64,000 nt of DNA from Pedobacter kyungheensis (GTDB taxonomy: Bacteria; Bacteroidota; Bacteroidia; Sphingobacteriales; Sphingobacteriaceae): positions 78,043 to 142,042 of the forward strand of contig NZ_JSYN01000025.1 of assembly GCF_000812965.1 (NCBI RefSeq), given 5' to 3'. Numbering within the stretch: position 1 is the stretch's first letter; each line of letters opens with the position of its first letter. The position numbers were made by a program, and so were the translations under genes. Shown piece after piece: positions 24,877-33,226 of the stretch. The notes under the pieces are model-generated. The model had not been told where the DNA came from and made no database searches. It worked only from the letters and a program-made list of their open reading frames with translations.

Positions 24877-25851
24877 ATGAAAATGAAAAACGGAATTATT
24901 ATACTATTAGCTGCTGCTTTAGGCCTTTCGGCTTGTAACAGATTTGAAAAAGGCGAAGGCGATATGACTTACAAAATCTATAAAAGCGATGGTAAGCCAA
25001 AAATCCAGGATGGCGACTATGTAAAATTAAATGGTATACAAACAGTAGAAACCAATACTAATCCGGATTCGGTGATGGTAAATACTTACGATAATGAGCG
25101 CCCGGCATTTTTTGCGATTAGTAAATCAATGTTTAAGGGCGATTTGGCTTCTGGTTTAAAACTACTGGGTGAGGGTGATAGTGCCGTTTTTAAGCTGAAT
25201 TTAGATTCGATGGAGAAATATTCGGGACAGCCGAAACCAAAAGGCTTAAAATCGAATATTGCTTCGTTTACCATTAAAATTGAGAAGGTATTGCATAAGG
25301 GAAAAGATCCGGATTCGATTTTCGATGCTAAAAAACGACTTTTCTTCGAAGCAGAATACAAGGCCCTAAACGAAAAGAACAAAGTAGTAGAACCAGCAAA
25401 AATTGCCAAATACATTGCTGATAACCAACTTAAAGTTACTACAGCTCCATCCGGACTGCAGTATGTAATTGCCGCACCGGGTAACGCAGAAAGAGCGGTT
25501 TTAACCGATACCGTATTAATCGATTATACAGGTCAGTTCACCAATAAAAAATCGAACGGAAGCATTAACGTTTTTGATACATCAGATGCTAAAACGGCAA
25601 AAGAAGCAGGTGTTTTTTCAGAAAGTGTACAATATGTGCCACGTAAATTGCCTTTAGGTCAATTGCCTCAAGGGGTAGTGCAAGGCATTCAGTTAATTGG
25701 AGTAGGAGGAAAAATTAAAATGATTTTACCATCACGCTTAGGTTTCGGCGAAAATGGTGGTGGCCCTATTAATCCGTTTACACCATTGGTTTTCGATGTA
25801 GAATTAAAAGGTATTATTAAACCCGGAATGGAACAGGTACTGAGTAAGTAA
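24877..25851 (+). CDS. FKBP-type peptidyl-prolyl isomerase lipoprotein, copy 2
   Basis: This 324-residue paralog of the preceding lipoprotein starts at the ATG of MKMKNGIIILL (a second ATG two codons on is equally possible); an ATG 45 bases upstream is rejected because it precedes the promoter box and adds a non-signal sequence. The lipobox is GLSAC. The layout is the same: degenerate N-terminal FKBP-like domain (GEGDSAVFKLNLD), helical linker, C-terminal FKBP domain with VLIDYTGQF, LPLGQLPQGVVQGIQLIG and FDVELKGI. In the active-site region the segment VIPGW/TIPGF of other FKBPs reads LPQGV, so the aromatic floor residue is replaced by Val and catalysis may be weak. It has its own promoter and terminator. 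Confidence 0.9.
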   Translation: MKMKNGIIILLAAALGLSACNRFEKGEGDMTYKIYKSDGKPKIQDGDYVKLNGIQTVETNTNPDSVMVNTYDNERPAFFAISKSMFKGDLASGLKLLGEGDSAVFKLNLDSMEKYSGQPKPKGLKSNIASFTIKIEKVLHKGKDPDSIFDAKKRLFFEAEYKALNEKNKVVEPAKIAKYIADNQLKVTTAPSGLQYVIAAPGNAERAVLTDTVLIDYTGQFTNKKSNGSINVFDTSDAKTAKEAGVFSESVQYVPRKLPLGQLPQGVVQGIQLIGVGGKIKMILPSRLGFGENGGGPINPFTPLVFDVELKGIIKPGMEQVLSK

Positions 25852-25873
25852 AAGCATAAATCAAATACTTAAG

Positions 25874-25904
25874 GCACAAAGTAGTACTACTTTGTGCTTT
25901 TTTT
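25874..25904 (+). terminator. Terminator after the second FKBP lipoprotein gene
   Basis: GCACAAAGTAG pairs perfectly with CTACTTTGTGC around TA and ends in seven T. The following gap to 26168 holds no gene or clear signal. Confidence 0.92.
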
Positions 25905-26168
25905 ATGCTTGCTAAATTGTAAAACTGTAGGAGATAGTTAAATAAATGATTAAATTAGTTTAGCTAAAACTAATCATCCCGCATAGTTCGCTCATTAGTT
26001 CATGCGAAAACCTATTTAAAGTCTATCCTATCTGAGAACATAAAATTTATGGCTTTTAATAAAACGCGCTTACCCGGGTAAAAAGATGTAAACTAAATTG
26101 TAAAGCTTTGGCTAAACCATTACGGAGTAGTGCGGGTTATTAAGAGATAAATAGCTAAACTAAACTTT

Positions 26169-26804
26169 ATGCAGAAGATTAAGGTCTTTTTGGTTGATGA
26201 TACCCCTACGTTGACAAGATGCCTGGAAAAGGTACTAAACAAAGCTACCAATATCATGGTTGCAGGGAATGCCATTTTCACAGCAGCTAATCAAAAGGTT
26301 ATTCAGGAAAATGTGCCTGATATTGTCATTATAAATTTAAGTAGTAACGAGAAAAGGGGGGCTGAGCTGGTGGGGATGATTACCAAAGAATTTATTGCGC
26401 TGAAAGTTATTGTGCTATCTACACACGATGATTTTAACAGCATTTCTGCCATGCTAAAATCAGGTGTTAAAGGATATTTACTGGCAGATGTAAAGCATTC
26501 TGAGTTAAATAAGGCTATTAATAAGGTAATGCAGGATGAGACTTATATTCAAAATACTGTTGCCGGTAAATTTATTAATGGCTATCAAAAAGAAAACCAT
26601 GTTAAGGCCATCAATAACCTTTCGCCTCGTGAAGTAGAAATTATCAGACTGATAGCAAAAGAGCATACTTCTGCAGATATTGGGAAGATGCTTTTCATTT
26701 CAGAACATACGGTAGAAACCCATCGTAAAAATATCTGGCGTAAAGCCGGCGTTAAATCTATTGTTGGTTTGTTGAATTTTGCACGCGAACACCAGTTGAT
26801 TTAA
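26169..26804 (+). CDS. LuxR/NarL-type response regulator with degenerate receiver
   Basis: This 211-residue regulator has a receiver-like domain (1-125) and a LuxR-type helix-turn-helix (about 145-208: LSPREVEIIRLIAKEHTSADIGKMLFISEHTVETHRKNIWRK), so it binds DNA. The acidic pair Asp10-Asp11 is present, but the phosphorylation site that should be Asp in the PDIVIIx strand is Asn56 (codon AAT), and the conserved Lys of the GYLLK motif is Ala106. Phosphorylation by a histidine kinase is therefore unlikely, and it may respond to a ligand or act constitutively. No histidine kinase gene is adjacent. It is an orphan single-gene unit. Confidence 0.92.
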   Translation: MQKIKVFLVDDTPTLTRCLEKVLNKATNIMVAGNAIFTAANQKVIQENVPDIVIINLSSNEKRGAELVGMITKEFIALKVIVLSTHDDFNSISAMLKSGVKGYLLADVKHSELNKAINKVMQDETYIQNTVAGKFINGYQKENHVKAINNLSPREVEIIRLIAKEHTSADIGKMLFISEHTVETHRKNIWRKAGVKSIVGLLNFAREHQLI

Positions 26805-26847
26805 ATGATAAGCCCCCAGAGTTTAAAACCATGAGGGCTACTATATT

Positions 26848-27270
26848 TTAGGCCTGTGCTTCTAAATATTGCGCGTAACAATAGCCTTCTTCACCATCGT
26901 TGGTTCTTACCAGCCACCATAAATCGTTACTTCTGTTTACCAGGGTAATGATTTCGCCATGCGCGGCTTTACCAACAATGGGCTGGTCGGTGCCAGGCCC
27001 CTTGCGGATATTTAAATTGCTGCTTTCTGTAACCACCTTGGCGTGGGTAACGGCAGCATCAATGGCTACATTTACATTCAGGACAAGATCGCCTGAAGTG
27101 AAATTAGGGTCAATTTGATTGTAAACTTCCCAAAGATGATCTTTAGTGGCCCCATCTGCTGCGGTACCATCAATGTATAAAATCCCATCCTGTTCCCTTA
27201 CGGCTAAATCGGTAATACCTGCTGCAGTTGCTGCATCGGTTAGTGCGCTGTATTTATCTTGTAATGACAT
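26848..27270 (-). CDS. SH3b-domain protein with BON/LysM-associated N-terminal region
   Basis: This 140-residue protein has no signal peptide. Residues 1-75 resemble the BON-like half found in YgaU-type proteins (YSALTDAATAAGITDLAVREQDGILYIDGTAADG), and residues about 83-138 form a bacterial SH3 domain (SSNLNIRKGPGTDQPIVGKAAHGEIITLVNRSNDLWWLVRT), which usually binds cell-wall peptides or acts in protein contacts. It follows the BON lipoprotein gene by 8 bases on the same strand, so the two form an operon. Function is unknown; the pair may act in envelope stress. Confidence 0.8.
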   Translation of the reverse strand: MSLQDKYSALTDAATAAGITDLAVREQDGILYIDGTAADGATKDHLWEVYNQIDPNFTSGDLVLNVNVAIDAAVTHAKVVTESSNLNIRKGPGTDQPIVGKAAHGEIITLVNRSNDLWWLVRTNDGEEGYCYAQYLEAQA

Positions 27271-27278
27271 GGCTGCGG

Positions 27279-27743
27279 TTATTTAATGGTTAGTTTATTG
27301 TCGATCTTTTTGGGTTTTAATGCACTTAAATGCTGCATTAAGGTAATTAACGAAGCTTTTTTAAGCTCGCCTGTTAGCACGATTACACCATCCTTTACTT
27401 CGGCTTTTACCGTCGGGAAGTCTTTGGTCGCATCGGCAACATTTTTAATCAGAGCAGAATCATCTGCAATTACTACAGGAGCCGCTACGGGTTTAACGGT
27501 TAAGTTGTTGATGACAGATTTTACGCCTTTTTCTGCCTTTGCAATTTCTTCTGCTTTAGCTTTTGTGGCTTCATCATCAACTTCTCCTGTTAAGGTTACA
27601 TCGCCTTTGGTAACCGCTACCGTAATGCCGGCAGCTTCTTTGGCCTGGATGGCAGCCTGAATGGCAGCATCTTTGGGTTTGCAACTGGCTAAAAATAGCG
27701 TGGCTGCAATCACCGTACTCATTAATAACTTGGTTGTTTTCAT
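27279..27743 (-). CDS. BON-domain lipoprotein
   Basis: This 154-residue lipoprotein has a signal ending LFLASC (Cys21) and two BON domains, about residues 28-83 (ITVAVTKGDVTLTGEVDDEATKAKAEEIA) and 95-153 (VKAEVKDGVIVLTGELKKAS). BON domains bind phospholipid membranes; two-domain relatives such as OsmY and DolP protect the envelope. It is the first gene of a two-gene operon with the SH3b protein. Promoter elements are not clear. The name is descriptive; the specific role is unknown. Confidence 0.88.
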   Translation of the reverse strand: MKTTKLLMSTVIAATLFLASCKPKDAAIQAAIQAKEAAGITVAVTKGDVTLTGEVDDEATKAKAEEIAKAEKGVKSVINNLTVKPVAAPVVIADDSALIKNVADATKDFPTVKAEVKDGVIVLTGELKKASLITLMQHLSALKPKKIDNKLTIK

Positions 27744-27882
27744 CCTTTTTGGTTTAATATTGATATGATTTAAAATTTAAAATATTTCAACTGAAATAAT
27801 AATCTTATCGGCGGGATGAATTCGATTAAACTAATATATGAAATGCGTTTAATTCATTTATAAATAAAATTTAAATAAACTG

Positions 27883-28353
27883 TTAAATCCAGTCTTTATA
27901 GGGACTAAGGGTAAGATTGGAATTATAATATTTTTCTTCTTCGGTAACCTCGTGGCTTACCCAATCAGGGAGGCTAAAAGTTTCGGTTTCGCTTTCGAGC
28001 TCGATTTCGGCCACGATTAAACCTTCGTTCCGACCCGAAAAAACATCTACTTCCCATATTTTGTCTTCGAACACAATTTCATAACGTGTTTTTGAAAGTT
28101 CCGATTGTGAAAAATGATCCAAAAGTTCTACAGCTTCGCTAAGCGGAATTTCATACTCGTATTCCAGGCGTGTAGCACCAATGGTTTGCCCCTTTATGGT
28201 TAAAAAGCCTTTGGTTTCTGTTGCCCGTACCCTTACGGTTTTATCTTTATCGGTCAGTAAATAGCCTTGTCTAAACTGCTTTCCGGCTGGTTTAATCAGG
28301 CTATCCCATTTTTGTTGGTTGATCAGGAATTTGCGCTCTATTTCTTTACCCAT
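27883..28353 (-). CDS. CYTH-domain protein (triphosphate tunnel metalloenzyme)
   Basis: The 156 residues form one CYTH domain. The N-terminal EIERKF is the ExExK signature (Glu4, Glu6, Lys8) that holds metal and triphosphate in the tunnel. Further charged residues of the tunnel are visible in VRVRAT, LTIKG, EYEYEI, WEVDVFSG and AEIELESE. Small bacterial members are usually inorganic triphosphatases rather than adenylate cyclases. Its ATG overlaps the stop codon of the GH20 gene by one base (TAATG), so the two are translated from one message, although a biochemical link is not obvious. Confidence 0.9.
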   Translation of the reverse strand: MGKEIERKFLINQQKWDSLIKPAGKQFRQGYLLTDKDKTVRVRATETKGFLTIKGQTIGATRLEYEYEIPLSEAVELLDHFSQSELSKTRYEIVFEDKIWEVDVFSGRNEGLIVAEIELESETETFSLPDWVSHEVTEEEKYYNSNLTLSPYKDWI

Positions 28354-30302
28354 TATTTAGTTCTTTTCTGTAGGTCAGCAACAGGCATGCTAATTAATCT
28401 GCCAATGGGCTGTTTACCACGGTAGGTAATTACACGTAGCATATTGGCATCTTTAGGTACCTGTAGTGCTCCGGTATATTTAGGGTAAAAACGATCGGGT
28501 GTCGAATTGTCAAAGCTATAGTAAATATCTAAGCCATCTATCTCGGGGGTTAACTCTACCATTAATTGTTTATCGGCACTGCGTTTTACCATAAAAATAG
28601 GGTCGTAAATGGCTGGTGAATATTTAATTTCGGCAAAATCCAGGCGTTTAAAATGCTGCTCTGTACGGTCAACAAAATTGGTCCAGTTTTTCTTTTCAAT
28701 AGGGCTCCATACGGATTCGGAAATGGCAAAGGCACGTGGCCAAAGCATATATTCTACCTGGCGGAAGGTGAAAACCTGCTCCGTCCAAAGGTTAGCCTGG
28801 CCGCCAATAACATACTGCGCATTTACACTTGCCGGTACCGGATTAAATTGGTAAGCTTTATTTAATCTGAGCGATGCATAAACTTTAGGTTCGGTTATGG
28901 CATCGGCCTGCATGTAATCCAGGTAGGCAAAATCAGTTGGACTCATCACCACATTATGTTTATCGTTCGCAGCCTGTATGCCATATTTCATACCTCTCCA
29001 GCTCATTACAGCGGCAGTTGGCGATACACCACCTTCTAAAATCTCATCCCAGCCCATAAATTTTTTACCTTTTGCCATTACAATCTGCTCCACCCGTTTT
29101 TCGAAATAAGCCTGAACCTGCGGAATGGTTTTTAAGCCTTCTCTTTGCATCAGCTGCTTAATCTGGTCGTTCTTCTCCCAAAAATTATGCGAGGCCTCAT
29201 CGCCTCCCATGTGGATGTACTCGAAAGGAAAAAGTTTGGCCACCTGGGTAATTACGGTATCTAAAAAAGTATAAACTTTTTCGTTGGCAGGACAGAGGGT
29301 ATTATCTACCAGCGCAATTGGAGGGGCACCACGGCTCCAATCCATTATTTTTTCGCCCGAGCGTACTTTGTAATTCACGGCATCTGGTGTACATGAAAGC
29401 TCGGGATAAGAAGCAATGATGGCTAAACTATGGCCCGGTACATCAATTTCGGGCAGGATGTTTACAAAACGTTCCTGCGCATATTGTACCAGCTCTTTAA
29501 TATCTTCCTGGGTATAAAAGCCCCCATAGGTACGGGGCTCATCTGGCGTAGGAGGAATAAAATCGCCAAAGGTTCCTGTTTTTTTAACGCTCCAGGCGCC
29601 TATTTCAGTAAGTTTAGGTAAACCTTTAATTTCGATGCGCCAGCCTTCATCATCGGCCAGGTGCAAATGCAGCAGGTTAAACTTATAGCGCACCATATCA
29701 TCAATAAACTGCTTTACTTCCTGTTTGGTAAAAAAGTGACGCGCTACATCGAACATTAAGCCACGCCAGCCCAGTTTAGGGTAATCTACTACATCTACAC
29801 AAGATGCCTTCCATTTAATATCTTTTACCAGTTCTTTACTTTCAATTTCGGCCGGGAAGAGTTGTAATAAAGATTGTACGCCATAGAAAATACCTGCAGG
29901 TTTATTAGCGGTAATGACTACCTGCGTAGGGTTTACGTTTAATTTGTATCCTTCAGCTCCTAGTTGGGTGTCATCCTGGGCATTCAGGATCAGTTTTATA
30001 GTAGGGTGTGTTGAGCTGGCTAAAGTGCTCACAAACTTTCCGGTAGCGGTTGTAATGCGGTCTGATAAGTAGGCAATCGACTGCTTAAGTTCGGCGCTTT
30101 TGGTTGTCTGTATAATTACATTTTCGGGTAAAGTAAAGGTTCCGGTCTTTTTCATCAACGATACAGGCTCCGGAATAATGGCGCAGGGGGTTTGAACAAG
30201 GCTACCTTCTGCGTCGCCGCTTTCAGTTTCTGAAATAATATTTTGAGCGAAAGTGCTTGCTGTAACGAAGCAGCAGGTGATAATCAGGAATAATTTTTTC
30301 AT
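28353..30302 (-). CDS. GH20 beta-N-acetylhexosaminidase
   Basis: This 649-residue exported hydrolase removes terminal beta-linked GlcNAc or GalNAc, using the substrate acetamido group as nucleophile. After a signal peptide (1-19, ending TFA) comes the GH20b domain (about 40-165), then the TIM barrel (about 170-520) with GWRGLMFDVARHFF, LHLADDEGWRIEI, EIDVPGHSLA and the catalytic pair Asp368-Glu369 in HMGGDEASHNFW, and finally a small C-terminal beta domain. A Trp-rich segment (SVWSPIEKKNW) closes the pocket. It is the promoter-proximal gene of a pair with the CYTH protein. It may feed chitin or peptidoglycan-derived sugars. Confidence 0.95.
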   Translation of the reverse strand: MKKLFLIITCCFVTASTFAQNIISETESGDAEGSLVQTPCAIIPEPVSLMKKTGTFTLPENVIIQTTKSAELKQSIAYLSDRITTATGKFVSTLASSTHPTIKLILNAQDDTQLGAEGYKLNVNPTQVVITANKPAGIFYGVQSLLQLFPAEIESKELVKDIKWKASCVDVVDYPKLGWRGLMFDVARHFFTKQEVKQFIDDMVRYKFNLLHLHLADDEGWRIEIKGLPKLTEIGAWSVKKTGTFGDFIPPTPDEPRTYGGFYTQEDIKELVQYAQERFVNILPEIDVPGHSLAIIASYPELSCTPDAVNYKVRSGEKIMDWSRGAPPIALVDNTLCPANEKVYTFLDTVITQVAKLFPFEYIHMGGDEASHNFWEKNDQIKQLMQREGLKTIPQVQAYFEKRVEQIVMAKGKKFMGWDEILEGGVSPTAAVMSWRGMKYGIQAANDKHNVVMSPTDFAYLDYMQADAITEPKVYASLRLNKAYQFNPVPASVNAQYVIGGQANLWTEQVFTFRQVEYMLWPRAFAISESVWSPIEKKNWTNFVDRTEQHFKRLDFAEIKYSPAIYDPIFMVKRSADKQLMVELTPEIDGLDIYYSFDNSTPDRFYPKYTGALQVPKDANMLRVITYRGKQPIGRLISMPVADLQKRTK

Positions 30303-30432
30303 TAAATAATTAACTGCGGATTAACCGAATAAGTATTAACCTGCAATTTATTAAAAAGATTTTAATCGGAGGTGTTTGTGGGTTGAGAAATGTGTAAAGC
30401 ATCCAGTTTAGTGCAGGGCAAGATGATAAGCA

Positions 30433-30516
30433 TCTGCGTAAATCTGTTTAATCTGCGGGAAAATAAAGTGCGAAAAATTAAAATGTTGTCCCACAGATTT
30501 CGCTGATGAACGCAGA
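30433..30516. repeat. CACAGAT-type hairpin repeat, copy 1
   Basis: TCTGCGT and ATCTGCGGG pair with CCCACAGAT and ACGCAGA across about 80 bases. It lies downstream of the ethanolamine-type operon. Related elements are at 32309-32403 and 33124-33214. The rest of 30303-30536 holds no gene. Confidence 0.65.
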
Positions 30517-30536
30517 ACTATATGGCGAAGATTAAA

Positions 30537-30926
30537 TTACAAAAACCGTTTCAACCATTCCATAGCCTTTTTATCATCGGTAAACGATTTCATGGGGATG
30601 GGAGGGTTTTGAAATTTAAAGAGCAGCTTCATAATGAATTGAGCGAGACCAGGTTTCGATACCATAGCCATAGCAGTATAAATGGTAGGCAATTGTGCTG
30701 TCGAAAATTTTCGGGTTGCTTTATCCGGTACCGGTGAATTTTTGAGGTAAATTAACAGGGGTACTTTTTTGTTATGGGTGATTTCTTTTACCAGCGCTAC
30801 ATTGGCGGCGATATTTTCTACCGTACGTAAAATACTTTTACTGTAAGCAACCAGTATGCCTGTATCGGTAAGCAGGTAATCGGCAATTTCGCCTGCTATA
30901 AGCGAGTTGTCTATATTTTTTTCCAT
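30537..30926 (-). CDS. Small protein, probable STAS/SpoIIAA-like fold
   Basis: This 129-residue soluble protein is not firmly recognised. Its order of short beta strands and helices (GILVAYSKSILRTVENIAANVALVKEITHNKKVPLLIYLKNSPV, then a C-terminal helix pair ending DDKKAMEWLKRFL) resembles SpoIIAA/STAS-like domains of small Bacteroidota proteins. It is the last gene of the six-gene operon, starting one base after the aldehyde dehydrogenase stop, so it must be co-translated with it. A regulatory or scaffold role for the pathway is possible but not shown. Confidence 0.6.
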   Translation of the reverse strand: MEKNIDNSLIAGEIADYLLTDTGILVAYSKSILRTVENIAANVALVKEITHNKKVPLLIYLKNSPVPDKATRKFSTAQLPTIYTAMAMVSKPGLAQFIMKLLFKFQNPPIPMKSFTDDKKAMEWLKRFL

Positions 30927-30927
30927 T

Positions 30928-32292
30928 CTAGCCCCTTAAATGATATCCTTTTGGTTTAGTGAATGCCCGAAGGCCCTGATGTGAAAGGGTTGCCCCAATG
31001 CCTGAATATTTCCTACCACTCCATGGAAGGGCAGCGCTTACCCTGTCGCAGCAATTCCAGTAACCCGAGCCTGCATCCAGCTGCGCGAGTATTTTTTCAG
31101 CCCGTGATTGATCAGCAGTATAAATAGCTGCGGTTAAACCATAATCGGTATCCTGCATCATTTTTAAAGCCTCGTTATCGTCTTTAACCTTCATGATGCC
31201 GATTATTGGGCCAAAGCTTTCTTCCTGCATCACCAGCATATCGTTAGTTACTTCGGTTAAAACTGTGGGCTCAAAATAATAACCTTTTCCCTGAGGGGCT
31301 TTACCGCCTGTTAGGAGTTTAGCTCCTTTGTTCAGGGCATCTTTAATCTGGTTTTCCAAAATTGCAATCTGCGCTTTTCGGGTTAATGCACCAATATATA
31401 CGCCATCAGTTGTAGGTAAGCCACTTTTCCAGCTTTTTACTTCATCAACAAAGGCAGAGAGGTAGGCCTCGTAGTTTTTCTCATGCACATAAATGCGTTC
31501 AACTGAGCAGCAGCTCTGTCCGTTATTATAAAAAGCGCCATCGGCAGTGCCGATGGCAGCGGCAGCAACATCGGCCACATCTTCGGCAATGTACAGCGGA
31601 TCTTTACCGCCCAGTTCGAGCTGGCAGGGTACCATTTTAGGCGCTACTTTTTCGTAAATGTATTTGCCGGTTTGGTAAGAGCCGGTAAAGAAATAGCCAT
31701 TAAAATCCATTTCCAGTAAAGCTGCACCAGTTTTTTTAGCCCCCACGGCTACCTGAAAAACCTGTTCGGGTACACCGGCTTGCTTCAATAATTTTTCAAT
31801 TTGAAGTCCGGTTAGTGTTGCATACTCGGATGGTTTGTACATGACGGCATTTCCGCTTAACAGGGCAGGGATAAAAACATTTACGCCCACCAGGTAAGGG
31901 TAGTTCCAGGCTGAAATATTACATACTACACCCAGTGGTTCGTATCTGATAATCTCTTTTAGTCCAGGTTCATCAACCATCACTTCATCCGAGAGGTATT
32001 TTTCAGCATGATCGAGCATCCATTTAATCCGTGCCCTTGCGCCGTTGATTTCATTGCGCGATTGCTGCAGGGGTTTACCCACCTCGCTGGTTAATACCGA
32101 AGCCAGTTCTTCCATATCCTCAGCCAATAAATCGCTAAACCTGGCGATAACCAAAATCCTTTCGGCAAGGGATTTACCGGCCCATAGTGGTTGCGCTTTT
32201 TTAAGGGCATCCAATTTGGTTTGAAGTGTTAACGGGGTATCTTCATGCAAAGTGCGTATTACTTCTTCGGTTGCGGGGTTAATGATCTGCAT
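30928..32292 (-). CDS. Aldehyde dehydrogenase (predicted gamma-glutamyl-aminoaldehyde dehydrogenase)
   Basis: This 454-residue NAD(P)-dependent aldehyde dehydrogenase starts at the ATG of MQIINPATEE; an earlier in-frame start adds ten unrelated residues. All catalytic parts are there: Asn130 (SAWNYP), Lys153 (MYKPSE), Glu226 (LELGGK) and the nucleophile Cys261 (NNGQSC). It resembles succinate-semialdehyde-type enzymes. In this operon its likely substrate is the gamma-glutamylated aldehyde made by the Fe-dependent alcohol dehydrogenase, giving gamma-glutamylglycine if ethanolamine is the starting amine. A plain succinate-semialdehyde role cannot be excluded. The next gene begins one base after its stop. 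Confidence 0.92.
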   Translation of the reverse strand: MQIINPATEEVIRTLHEDTPLTLQTKLDALKKAQPLWAGKSLAERILVIARFSDLLAEDMEELASVLTSEVGKPLQQSRNEINGARARIKWMLDHAEKYLSDEVMVDEPGLKEIIRYEPLGVVCNISAWNYPYLVGVNVFIPALLSGNAVMYKPSEYATLTGLQIEKLLKQAGVPEQVFQVAVGAKKTGAALLEMDFNGYFFTGSYQTGKYIYEKVAPKMVPCQLELGGKDPLYIAEDVADVAAAAIGTADGAFYNNGQSCCSVERIYVHEKNYEAYLSAFVDEVKSWKSGLPTTDGVYIGALTRKAQIAILENQIKDALNKGAKLLTGGKAPQGKGYYFEPTVLTEVTNDMLVMQEESFGPIIGIMKVKDDNEALKMMQDTDYGLTAAIYTADQSRAEKILAQLDAGSGYWNCCDRVSAALPWSGRKYSGIGATLSHQGLRAFTKPKGYHLRG

Positions 32293-32308
32293 ATTCTTTA
32301 TTTTTTTA

Positions 32309-32403
32309 CCACAGATTTTCACAGATGAACACAGATTTTAAATAGGGATTAACGTCCTCAATTAACCTAAAAATTGCTATCTGTGTTTATCGCTCTTATC
32401 TGT
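32309..32403. repeat. CACAGAT-type hairpin repeat, copy 2
   Basis: CCACAGATTTTCACAGATGA on the left faces ATCTGTGTTTATC and TTATCTGT on the right. The right arm runs into the last codons of the amidotransferase gene. The element fills the space between two operon genes. Confidence 0.65.
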
Positions 32404-33106
32404 TAATATTTAGTTTTATCGCATTAATAAAGGCATTGTGTATATTTTTACTAAAAGGGCCTTGCTGGTCTTTTAACCTTTCGGGATGCCATTGTACAAA
32501 CAGGAGAAAGGATTTTCCTTCGGGATGCATGCGCTCCATTGCCTCAACAACGCCATCTGCTGATATTGCACTGGCTACAAGACCTTTCCCGGTTCTATCG
32601 TTACTTTGGTGGTGATTGCTGTTTACCAGACCTTTATCGGTATTTACGATGCCGCTTAACCAGGATGAGGGGTTGATGGTAATTTCATGGTAGCGGTCTG
32701 ATTTGTCGGGCATTTTAGCATGGTCGAATTTGCCCCAGGTAGGGATATCAGGAATCAGCGTGCCGCCAAAAAATACATTACCCACCTGTATACCCCGGCA
32801 AATACCCAGAACAGGGATGGCGTTGGCTTCGGTATAGGCCAAAACCTTAAATTCAAATTCGTCGCGGCTTTCGTCGATATCATCTTCATAGCAAAACGGA
32901 TAATACTCCGGATGCTGGTAAAAACGGGGGTGTACATCTTCACCACCGGTTAATACAATACCCTGGCATTTTTTTATCTCGTCGAAATTATTGAGTTTAT
33001 AACCCAGCTGAATTACTTCAACGGCTTCGTTGTACGATAAGACCCAATTGCGGTAAATATCAAATTTACTGCAATCTGTAACCCCAATTATTATTTTATC
33101 AGACAT
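32396..33106 (-). CDS. Class I glutamine amidotransferase-like gamma-glutamyl hydrolase (PuuD-type)
   Basis: This 236-residue protein belongs to the peptidase C26 group that includes PuuD, which cleaves gamma-glutamyl-GABA to glutamate and GABA. The nucleophile Cys103 lies in GICRGIQVGN, and His207 and Glu209 lie in VQWHPER, completing the triad. The family marker TGGEDVHP is at residues 53-60. It has no synthase domain, so it works as a free hydrolase. In this operon it would release glutamate from a gamma-glutamyl acid, the last step, freeing glycine if the amine was ethanolamine. Repeats flank it on both sides. Confidence 0.92.
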   Translation of the reverse strand: MSDKIIIGVTDCSKFDIYRNWVLSYNEAVEVIQLGYKLNNFDEIKKCQGIVLTGGEDVHPRFYQHPEYYPFCYEDDIDESRDEFEFKVLAYTEANAIPVLGICRGIQVGNVFFGGTLIPDIPTWGKFDHAKMPDKSDRYHEITINPSSWLSGIVNTDKGLVNSNHHQSNDRTGKGLVASAISADGVVEAMERMHPEGKSFLLFVQWHPERLKDQQGPFSKNIHNAFINAIKLNINR

Positions 33107-33123
33107 TACTATTTATTTTTTTG

Positions 33124-33214
33124 CCACAGATTTCACAGATAACACAGATTTGGATTGCGATTTTTTATTTATGTAATGCCGCCTTTTATCCGTGTTCATC
33201 CTCTTTATCTGTGG
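33124..33214. repeat. CACAGAT-type hairpin repeat, copy 3
   Basis: CCACAGAT (33124-33131) pairs with ATCTGTGG (33207-33214) and inner parts (AACACAGAT with ATCCGTGTT) pair imperfectly. It fills the space between the alcohol dehydrogenase and amidotransferase genes. Confidence 0.7.
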
Positions 33215-33226
33215 TTAATGATTACT

